Assembly (NCBI GenBank): GCA_030602145.1
Contig: JAUWAH010000225.1
Span: 1 to 5,147 of the forward strand
Direction of reading: 5' to 3'
Source: Desulfobulbus sp.
Lineage (GTDB): Bacteria; Desulfobacterota; Desulfobulbia; Desulfobulbales; Desulfobulbaceae
Length of the DNA stretch: 5,147 nt
This document shows, in pieces, positions 1 through 5,147 of this stretch (position 1 is its first letter; every line of letters starts with the position of its first letter). Made by a program: the position numbers and the translations under genes. The notes under the pieces were generated by a model, which saw only the letters and a list, made by a program, of their open reading frames with translations, made no database searches and was not told where the DNA came from.

Positions 1-2466
1 GCCGGCATCGACACCCTCCGGAAACTGAAGGGGAAGCACGCCCATGCCCACCAGGTTGGAGCGGTGGATGCGCTCGAAGGACGCGGCGATCACCGCCTTG
101 ACGCCGAGCAGCATGGTGCCCTTGGCGGCCCAATCGCGCGAAGATCCGGTCCCGTAGTCGCGGCCGGCAAAGATGACCAGCGGCGTGCCGGTGGCCTGAT
201 AGCGCATGGCCGCGTCGTAGATGGGCATCTCGACGCCCTCCGGCCAGAACCTGGTCCAGCCGCCCTCCCTATCGACCATCCTGTTCCTGATGCGGATATT
301 GGCAAAGGTACCGCGCATCATCACCTCGTGGTTGCCGCGCCGGGAGCCGTAGCTGTTGAAATCCGCCGGTTGGATGCCCAAATGCTGCAGATAGATCCCG
401 GCCGGGGTCTGGGGGCCGATGGAACCGGCCGGGCTGATGTGATCGGTGGTGATCGAATCGCCGAACACGGCCAGGATGCGGGCGTTGGCTATGTCGCCCA
501 CCGGCAGGGGCTCGGGGGTCAACTGCTGGAAGAAGGGCGGTTCGCGGATATACGTGGAATCCGGCTGCCACTGGTAGAGGCTGCCGCTGCCGCCCGACAG
601 CTCGTTCCATTGGGCATCGCCGGCAAAGACCGAACCGTAGCTGGCCGTGAACAGGTCGGGCTTGAGGCTGTGCCGGACCGCGGCCCGGATCTCCTCCGGA
701 CTGGGCCAGATTTCGCGGAGATAAACCGGCTGCCCCTGAGCGTCGACGCCCAGCGGTTCCTTGTCCGGGTCGATCAGGACCGTGCCGGCCAGGGCATAGG
801 CCACCACCAGCGGCGGCGAGGCCAGATAGTTGGCCCGCACCTGGGGATGGACCCGGGCCTCGAAGTTGCGGTTGCCGATGAGCACGGCGGCCACCACCAG
901 GTTGTGCTCCTTGATGGCGGCGGCGATGTCGTCGGCCAGGGGGCCCGAGTTGCCGATGCAGGTGGTGCAGCCATAGCCCACCACATGAAAACCCAGGGCC
1001 TCCAGGTCGGGCAGCAGACCGCTCTGCTCCAGGTAGCGGGTGACCACCCGGGAGCCCGGGGCCAGGCTGGTCTTGACCCAGGGTTTGGTGGTCAGGCCGC
1101 GCGCCCTGGCCTTGCGGGCCAGGAGGCCGGCGCCGATCATCACGTCAGGATTAGAGGTGTTGGTGCAACTGGTGATGGCGGCGATGACCACCGAGCCGTT
1201 GGTGAGCGCGTCGGAGGCTTGATCGACGGACGGGCCGGTGGAGGCCGCCAGTTGTCCTTCGAACTGGCGGGTGAAATCCTCCCGCACCCCGGCCAGCGGC
1301 AACAGATCCTGGGGTCGCCTGGGACCGGCCAGACTGGGGACCACCTCATCGAGCACAATGTCGTAGACCACCGAATACTCGGGTTCGGCACTCTCCGGCG
1401 AAAAGAAGAATCCCTGCGCCCGGCAGTACCGCTCCACCAGGTCGACCTGCGATGGGGACCGGCCACTGACCCGAAGGTAGCGCAGGGTTTCGTCGTCCAC
1501 CGGGAAGAAGCCCATGGTGGCGCCGTACTCGGGCGCCATGTTGGCAATGGTCGCCCGATCGGGCAGGCTCAGGTGGAACAGGCCGGGGCCGAAAAATTCG
1601 ACGAAGCGGCCGACTACCCCCTTGGTCCGCAGGAAACGGGTGATGGTGAGCACCAGGTCGGTGGCAGTGGTGCCGGCCGGCAGGGAACCGGAAAGGCGCA
1701 CCCCGACCACCTCGGGGATCTGCAGGGAATAGGGCTGGCCGAGCAGGACCGCCTCGGCCTCGATGCCGCCCACGCCCCAGCCCATGACTCCCAGGCCGTT
1801 GATCATGGTGGTGTGGGAGTCGGTGCCGAGCACGCTGTCCGGCAGGAGCACCGTCTCGCCGTCCTGTTCGGAGGCGGTCACCACCGAGGCCAGGTATTCC
1901 AGGTTGACCTGGTGGACAATGCCGCTGCCCGGCGGCACGACGCGGAAATTTTGGAAAGCCCGCTGACCCCAATGGAGCATGGTGTAGCGCTCGTGGTTGC
2001 GGGCCATCTCCAGGTCGGTGTTGACGGCCAGCGCCTCGGGGGCGGCGGACCGGTCCACCTGGACACTGTGGTCGATGACCAGGTCCACCGGGATGAAGGG
2101 GTTCATGGTGTCCGGGTCGCCGCCGTGACGGGCCAGGGCTGTGCGCATCGCCGCCAGGTCGACCAGGGCGGGCACGCCGGTGAAATCCTGGAGGATGACC
2201 CGGGCCGGCATGAAGGGCACGGCCGCGTCCCGGACGTTGTCCGGTCGCCAGGCCGCCAGGTTATCGACATCGGTCTCGCTGGCCAAGCCGCGGGGAAGAT
2301 GGCGAAGCAGGTTTTCCAGCAGCAGGCGCAGGCTGTAGGGCAACCGCTCGATGGGTCCGTAGCCCATTTCTTCCAGGGCCTTGACGGCGTACATGGTATG
2401 CTGCCTGCCGTCGGCCTGCAGGGTGGTTCGGGGATCGAGTTGGCTGAAATCCTTGTTCGCGGTCAT
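1..2466 (-). CDS. acnA: Aconitate hydratase A (aconitase), C-terminus cut off by the window edge
   Basis: Cytoplasmic [4Fe-4S] enzyme that interconverts citrate and isocitrate through cis-aconitate. Reading the minus strand from the ATG at 2466-2464 gives 822 codons with no stop up to position 1. AcnA/IRP1-type proteins are about 890 residues, so roughly 70 are missing. Visible landmarks are DFTGVPALVDLAAMR (residues 94-108), IDHSVQVD (131-138), GTDSHTTMINGLGVMGWGVGG (from 214), the cluster ligands Cys434 (ITSCTNTSNP) and Cys500/Cys503 (YGCTTCIGNSGP), SITTDHISPAG (671-681), and the swivel-domain active-site stretch GRDYGTGSSRDWAAKG (768-783) followed by SFERIHRSNLVGMGVLP. All three Fe-S cysteines are present, so the enzyme looks functional. 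The start is fixed by an AGGAGG ribosome binding site 8 nt upstream. It is transcribed divergently from the homocysteine genes. The order of motifs indicates the AcnA type rather than AcnB. A long open frame on the opposite strand (64-2487) is an antisense shadow of this gene. Confidence 0.97.
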   Translation of the reverse strand, partial: MTANKDFSQLDPRTTLQADGRQHTMYAVKALEEMGYGPIERLPYSLRLLLENLLRHLPRGLASETDVDNLAAWRPDNVRDAAVPFMPARVILQDFTGVPALVDLAAMRTALARHGGDPDTMNPFIPVDLVIDHSVQVDRSAAPEALAVNTDLEMARNHERYTMLHWGQRAFQNFRVVPPGSGIVHQVNLEYLASVVTASEQDGETVLLPDSVLGTDSHTTMINGLGVMGWGVGGIEAEAVLLGQPYSLQIPEVVGVRLSGSLPAGTTATDLVLTITRFLRTKGVVGRFVEFFGPGLFHLSLPDRATIANMAPEYGATMGFFPVDDETLRYLRVSGRSPSQVDLVERYCRAQGFFFSPESAEPEYSVVYDIVLDEVVPSLAGPRRPQDLLPLAGVREDFTRQFEGQLAASTGPSVDQASDALTNGSVVIAAITSCTNTSNPDVMIGAGLLARKARARGLTTKPWVKTSLAPGSRVVTRYLEQSGLLPDLEALGFHVVGYGCTTCIGNSGPLADDIAAAIKEHNLVVAAVLIGNRNFEARVHPQVRANYLASPPLVVAYALAGTVLIDPDKEPLGVDAQGQPVYLREIWPSPEEIRAAVRHSLKPDLFTASYGSVFAGDAQWNELSGGSGSLYQWQPDSTYIREPPFFQQLTPEPLPVGDIANARILAVFGDSITTDHISPAGSIGPQTPAGIYLQHLGIQPADFNSYGSRRGNHEVMMRGTFANIRIRNRMVDREGGWTRFWPEGVEMPIYDAAMRYQATGTPLVIFAGRDYGTGSSRDWAAKGTMLLGVKAVIAASFERIHRSNLVGMGVLPLQFPEGVDAG

Positions 2467-2474
2467 TTTTATAG

Positions 2475-2480
2475 CCTCCT
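2475..2480 (-). promoter_or_regulatory. Strong ribosome binding site for acnA
   Basis: The minus strand reads AGGAGG here, followed by the 8-nt spacer CTATAAAA and the ATG at 2466-2464. This near-perfect Shine-Dalgarno sequence decides the aconitase start in favour of MTANKDFSQL over the internal Met25. Confidence 0.85.
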
Positions 2481-2536
2481 GGAATAGGATGTGTTCGGGA
2501 ATGACTCTCCTTACACGATTCCTCCGGCGATGTACA

Positions 2537-2563
2537 AGTATGAAGGTTGCCAGCCGTCATCAA
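2537..2563 (-). promoter_or_regulatory. Weak candidate promoter for acnA
   Basis: The minus strand has TTGATG (2563-2558) and CATACT (2542-2537) separated by 15 nt, each a 4/6 match to the sigma70 boxes. The spacing is short and the match poor, so this is only the best candidate I found in the leader. Other combinations nearby, such as TTGTAC...TGTAAG, are no better. The acnA promoter may use another sigma factor or need an activator. Confidence 0.18.
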
Positions 2564-2582
2564 CCGGACCTGGTCTTTTTCC

Positions 2583-2597
2583 CGGCATGGAATGCCG
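2583..2597. promoter_or_regulatory. Perfect inverted repeat CGGCAT-GGA-ATGCCG, candidate operator
   Basis: A perfect 6+6 bp inverted repeat with a 3-bp centre. Its right end lies 4 bp before the -35 box of the rightward promoter. This is a normal place for an activator or repressor dimer to bind, and it lies between the two divergent genes, so it could affect both. It is not followed by a T-tract on either strand, so it is unlikely to be a terminator. The binding protein cannot be named from the sequence. Confidence 0.4.
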
Positions 2598-2601
2598 CAA
2601 C

Positions 2602-2630
2602 TTGCTGTTTTTGTCCAATCGTCCTATAGT
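2602..2630 (+). promoter_or_regulatory. Sigma70-type promoter for the homocysteine operon
   Basis: TTGCTG (2602-2607) and TATAGT (2625-2630) are separated by exactly 17 nt, giving 4/6 and 5/6 matches to TTGACA and TATAAT in the optimal arrangement. Transcription would start near 2637, leaving a leader of about 40 nt before the ATG at 2678, too short for a known methionine or SAM riboswitch. The promoter lies in an AT-richer patch of otherwise GC-rich DNA. Confidence 0.6.
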
Positions 2631-2677
2631 AGACGCTTTCCGGCTCACCCCCATGGATCTTCCCAGAGAGAGGCGCT

Positions 2678-3871
2678 ATGACCAAGACCTACGCGGAAAT
2701 CAACGAGAAAATCGCCGCCGGCAAGGCGGTGGTGCTCACGGCCGAAGAGGTGATCGACTATGTCGACAAACGGGGGCTTGAGGCTGCGGCCAGGGAGGTG
2801 GACGTGGTCACCACCGCCACCTTCGGGCCGATGTGCTCCTCCGGCTGCTTCCTCAACTTCGGCCACAGCACGCCGCGGATGCGCATCTCCGAGGCCTGGA
2901 TCAACGATGTCATGGCCTACTGCGGCATCGCGGCGGTGGATGCCTACATCGGCGCCACCCAGTTGCGCCACAACGACCCGGCCAACATGTACCATCCCGG
3001 CGAGTTCCGCTACGGTGGCGGCCATGTGATTGAGGACCTGGTGGCCGGCAAGAAGCTCCAGCTCTTCGGCCTGTCCTACGGCACCGATTGCTACCCCCGC
3101 AGGGAGATTCGCACCCTGTTCGACATCAACGATCTCAACCAGGCGATCATGGTCAATCCGCGCAACTGCTACCAGAACTACAACGTCGCGGTCAACCTGT
3201 CGGACAAGCGGATCTACACCTACATGGGCATCCTCCGGGCCAAGATGCGCAATATGACCTACTGCTCCGCCGGCCAACTGTCGCCGCTGTTGAACGATCC
3301 CCTCTACGAGACCATCGGTGTCGGCTCCACGGTCTGGCTGGCCGGGGCGCGGGGCATCGTCTACGCCGAGGGGACCCAGCACTGCCCCAATGCGGAACGA
3401 AGCGAGAACGGCGTGCCGGTGGAGGGGGCGGGCACCCTGGCCCTGACCGGCAACATGAAGGAGATGCTGCCCGAATTCGTCCGCGGCACCAGCTTCAAGG
3501 GCTACGGCGTCTCCCTGGCCCTGGGGGTCGGCATCCCCATTCCCATCCTCAACGCCGAGATTCTCAACCGGACCACGGTGCGCGACCGGGACATCACCGC
3601 CAGCGTGGTCGACTACTCCGACGATTACCCGAACAAGACCGGCAAAGTCCTGGGCCGCTTCACCTACGAACAGCTCCGTTCCGGCGAGGTGGAACTGATG
3701 GGCAAGAAGGTGCCGGTGACCTCGCTCTCCTCGTACAGCAAGGCGCTCAAGATCTGCAACCTCCTCAAGAGCGAGATCGAGGACGGCCGTTTTCTGCTGG
3801 CCGAGCCCAGCCAGCGGCTGCCGCTCAACCAGGGTTTCAAACCTTTGAACATTACGGGGCCGGCGAGATGA
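2678..3871 (+). CDS. Homocysteine biosynthesis protein, DUF39/COG1900 family (MA1821 type)
   Basis: A 397-residue cytoplasmic protein of the DUF39 family. The Methanosarcina acetivorans member MA1821 takes part in inserting sulfide into aspartate semialdehyde to form homocysteine, with persulfide carried on conserved cysteines. Family signatures seen here are TFGPMCSSGCFLNFGHSTPR (48-67, with Cys53 and Cys57), GEFRYGGGHVIEDLVAGK (108-125), SYGTDCYPRREI (133-144, with Cys138), and TQHCPNAER near 233-241 (Cys236). Cys53 and Cys138 are the likeliest counterparts of the functional cysteines; this is inferred by motif position, not alignment. No CBS or ferredoxin domain is fused to the C-terminus, unlike some archaeal relatives; the ferredoxin is a separate next gene. 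The start ATG follows GAGAGAGG (2666-2673) with a rather short 4-nt gap. It is the first gene of a three-gene unit, and its TGA overlaps the next ATG. The family assignment is firm. The exact reaction in this organism is inferred. Confidence 0.93.
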   Translation: MTKTYAEINEKIAAGKAVVLTAEEVIDYVDKRGLEAAAREVDVVTTATFGPMCSSGCFLNFGHSTPRMRISEAWINDVMAYCGIAAVDAYIGATQLRHNDPANMYHPGEFRYGGGHVIEDLVAGKKLQLFGLSYGTDCYPRREIRTLFDINDLNQAIMVNPRNCYQNYNVAVNLSDKRIYTYMGILRAKMRNMTYCSAGQLSPLLNDPLYETIGVGSTVWLAGARGIVYAEGTQHCPNAERSENGVPVEGAGTLALTGNMKEMLPEFVRGTSFKGYGVSLALGVGIPIPILNAEILNRTTVRDRDITASVVDYSDDYPNKTGKVLGRFTYEQLRSGEVELMGKKVPVTSLSSYSKALKICNLLKSEIEDGRFLLAEPSQRLPLNQGFKPLNITGPAR

Positions 3872-4278
3872 TCAACAAAAAAGTCTATCTCTATTTTCCC
3901 AAGAGCGAAACCGAGAAGCCGATCGTCTATCAACTGGTCAAGAATTTCGACCTGATTGTCAACATCTTCCGCGCCAAGGTGACGCCCGAGGAGGAAGGCT
4001 ACCTGAGCCTGGAGGTGACCGGCAGCCAGGAGAACATCGATCGGGCCTTCGCCTACCTCGGGACCTTCGACGTGGTTATACATGCCGGCAACAAGGGCGT
4101 GCACTGGGAGGCGGGCCGCTGCGCCCATTGTGGCGCCTGCGTGGTCCATTGCCCCACCGGGGCCCTGTCGATCGTCGACCGGGCCACCCGGACCGTGGCC
4201 TTCAACGAGGACGCCTGCATCGAGTGCTTGGCCTGCATCAACGCCTGTCCCTATGGCGCCTGCTCGTCGGCCTTCTGA
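3868..4278 (+). CDS. NIL-domain ferredoxin with two [4Fe-4S] clusters (MA1822 type)
   Basis: A 136-residue protein, the usual partner of DUF39 in sulfide-dependent homocysteine synthesis. Residues 1 to about 75 form an NIL-type domain (KKVYLYFPKSETEKPIVYQL onward), the small ferredoxin-like fold also found at the C-terminus of the methionine importer ATPase MetN. Residues about 80-136 form a bacterial dicluster ferredoxin with CAHCGACVVHCP (Cys85, 88, 91, 95) and CIECLACINACP (Cys117, 120, 123, 127). All eight ligands are present, plus a spare Cys132. The start ATG lies in the ATGA that ends the DUF39 gene, which indicates translational coupling; only a weak G-rich site precedes it. The likely role is to deliver electrons for reducing a persulfide or thio-intermediate on DUF39. 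The NIL domain may sense or bind a methionine-like ligand or dock the partner; that part is inference. Confidence 0.93.
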   Translation: MINKKVYLYFPKSETEKPIVYQLVKNFDLIVNIFRAKVTPEEEGYLSLEVTGSQENIDRAFAYLGTFDVVIHAGNKGVHWEAGRCAHCGACVVHCPTGALSIVDRATRTVAFNEDACIECLACINACPYGACSSAF

Positions 4279-4309
4279 ACCAGAAGGCAAATCATCGCCA
4301 GCCCAGCCT

Positions 4310-5050
4310 GTGCAGCGGGTCTACCGGTCCTTTTCCTGGAAGGAAACCAACCTGCGGATCGCCTCCGACGGGTTCGACCTGGTCACCTCGGCCGTGGTCG
4401 AGGCCCGGCGGGCCCTCGAACGCTATATCGGCCGTCATCCCAAGTTCCTGACCGCCCTGGCGCCGGTGGACCTGCTTGATAATCCGCCCGAGGCGGCCCG
4501 TCGGATGGCGGCTGCGGCCCGATTGACCGGGCTTGGCCCCATGGCCGCCGTGGCCGGCACCCTGGCGCAGATCGGCGCCGAGGCTGCCATGGCCGCCGGT
4601 TGTCGGGAGGCGATCGTCGAAAACGGCGGCGACATTTTCATCCACGCCGAAAGCGAGGTCACCATCGGTCTGTTCGCCGGTGCCCACGCCATCGGCACCA
4701 GCTTGGCTTTCCGCATTGATCCCGTCGACCTGCCCATGGCCCTGTGTTCCTCGTCCTCCAGGATGGGCCACTCGACCAGCTTCGGCCGCTGCGACCTGGC
4801 CACCGTCGCCGCCAGGGAAGGGGCGCTCGCCGACGCCGCCGTCACCCTGGTCTGCAACCGCATCCGCAATGAGCATGACCTGACACCGGTGCTCGACGAG
4901 GTCGGCGCCATCCCCGGCATTGACGGCATCCTGGCGATGATCGACGGCAAGATCGGCCTCTGGGGCCGCCTGCCGGCCCTGATCCGCAACCGCGACAGCG
5001 CGACCCGCAGCAAGATCACCCGCGACCTGCGCTCCGATTTCCAGGGCTGA
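4310..5050 (+). CDS. UPF0280/COG2122 ApbE-like protein (MA1715 type), sulfide assimilation
   Basis: About 246 residues, the usual size for UPF0280, a family with an ApbE (FMN transferase)-like fold. The M. acetivorans member MA1715 is reported to be needed for efficient sulfide assimilation; its chemistry is unknown to me. Motifs, numbered from the GTG at 4310, are SWKETNLRI (9-17), GPMAAVAGTLAQ (76-87), ENGGDIFI (104-111), GHSTSFGRCD (153-162) and GALADAAVT (171-179). There is no signal peptide or membrane segment, so it should be cytoplasmic, unlike exported ApbE. The start is uncertain. GTG 4310 gives the family-like N-terminus but its nearest purine-rich site (AGAAGG, 4282-4287) is about 22 nt away. 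ATG 4253 would add 19 residues and overlap the ferredoxin gene by 26 nt with no visible ribosome site. The frame stays open back to 4082, but that part reads as a shadow of the ferredoxin gene. Third gene of the operon, 31 nt after the ferredoxin stop. Confidence 0.88.
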   Translation: MQRVYRSFSWKETNLRIASDGFDLVTSAVVEARRALERYIGRHPKFLTALAPVDLLDNPPEAARRMAAAARLTGLGPMAAVAGTLAQIGAEAAMAAGCREAIVENGGDIFIHAESEVTIGLFAGAHAIGTSLAFRIDPVDLPMALCSSSSRMGHSTSFGRCDLATVAAREGALADAAVTLVCNRIRNEHDLTPVLDEVGAIPGIDGILAMIDGKIGLWGRLPALIRNRDSATRSKITRDLRSDFQG

Positions 5051-5056
5051 CCGCCC

Positions 5057-5090
5057 CGGTGCCGGGTTCGGAAGCGGCCGTTCTCTTTTT
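5057..5090 (+). terminator. Possible intrinsic terminator after the homocysteine operon
   Basis: Seven bases after the UPF0280 stop, CGG (5057-5059) plus CCG (5062-5064) can pair with CGGCCG at 5075-5080, leaving a two-base bulge and a 10-nt loop. The stem is followed at once by TTCTCTTTTT (5081-5090). An alternative hairpin, CCCGG-TG-CCGGG (5055-5066), is stronger in base pairs but too far from the T-tract. The stem is imperfect, but the position and T-run fit the end of an operon. Confidence 0.4.
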
Positions 5091-5147
5091 GCCCCTCTTC
5101 AGCACATCTCCGCCCGCCCCGGGGCAAGCCGCCGATCCTCCAACCGG
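5091..5147. other. Non-coding tail with a 10-bp palindrome
   Basis: No supported gene in this stretch. The only structure I see is the perfect palindrome GCCCCGGGGC at 5116-5125, which could be chance in GC-rich DNA. Confidence 0.3.

Noticed and set aside
1346..1972. Minus-strand 208-residue open frame
   Set aside because: It overlaps aconitase on the same strand in another frame, and the translation is low-complexity Gly/Arg/Pro-rich shadow sequence.
64..2487. An 807-residue open frame on the plus strand covering nearly the whole aconitase gene
   Set aside because: Its translation is rich in Gly, Ala, His, Gln and Asp with no family motif, and it runs exactly opposite the well-conserved aconitase frame. 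High GC at third codon positions commonly keeps an antisense frame open.
2583..2597. The inverted repeat as an intrinsic terminator
   Set aside because: Neither strand has a T-tract directly after the stem, and no gene ends nearby.
2631..2677. A SAM or methionine riboswitch in the leader of the homocysteine operon
   Set aside because: The predicted leader is only about 40 nt and shows no stem arrangement of a known SAM riboswitch class; a dyad upstream of the promoter would not be transcribed from it.
2645..3382. Minus-strand 245-residue open frame opposite the DUF39 gene
   Set aside because: Antisense shadow of a conserved gene; the Gly/Val/Asp/His-rich translation has no recognisable domain.
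3088..4278. A 396-residue frame joining an out-of-frame reading of DUF39 to the ferredoxin, which would look like a fusion protein
   Set aside because: The first 260 residues are Gln/Gly/Arg/His-rich noise from the wrong frame of DUF39. The ferredoxin's true start is the ATG at 3868 within the ATGA junction.
4435..5127. Minus-strand 230-residue open frame opposite the UPF0280 gene
   Set aside because: Arg/Ser/Ala-rich antisense shadow; the plus-strand frame holds all the conserved UPF0280 motifs.

Overview
The window is GC-rich, protein-coding bacterial DNA. The gene set suggests a strictly anaerobic, sulfide-exposed bacterium, most likely a Desulfobacterota (sulfate- or sulfur-metabolising 'deltaproteobacterial') lineage. 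This placement is inferred from the gene families and their arrangement, because there is no rRNA or other marker gene here.

Layout: Positions 1-2466 (minus strand) hold most of an aconitase A gene; its last codons lie beyond the left edge. A 211-bp divergent intergenic region (2467-2677) carries a good sigma70-type promoter for the rightward genes, with a perfect 6+6 bp inverted repeat just upstream of its -35 element. Rightward come three tightly packed genes: a DUF39/COG1900 homocysteine-biosynthesis protein (2678-3871), an NIL-domain plus two-[4Fe-4S] ferredoxin protein (3868-4278, sharing an ATGA stop/start with the gene before), and a UPF0280/COG2122 ApbE-like protein (about 4310-5050). 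A possible intrinsic terminator follows, and the last ~100 bp hold no gene.

How the genes work together: the three rightward families match the trio studied in Methanosarcina acetivorans (MA1821, MA1822 and MA1715 types) for direct sulfide assimilation. In that route sulfur is inserted into aspartate semialdehyde to give homocysteine, without the O-acyl-homoserine/sulfhydrylase or cystathionine route. Here all three sit in one apparent operon, so the bacterium probably makes homocysteine, and from it methionine, this way. The DUF39 protein would carry the reactive cysteines, the NIL-ferredoxin would supply electrons, and the UPF0280 protein would support sulfide use. The divergent aconitase is a central carbon (TCA-type) enzyme; its link to the operon may be only positional, although both sides depend on Fe-S clusters.

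The window holds no mobile element, CRISPR array, tRNA or rRNA that I could recognise.
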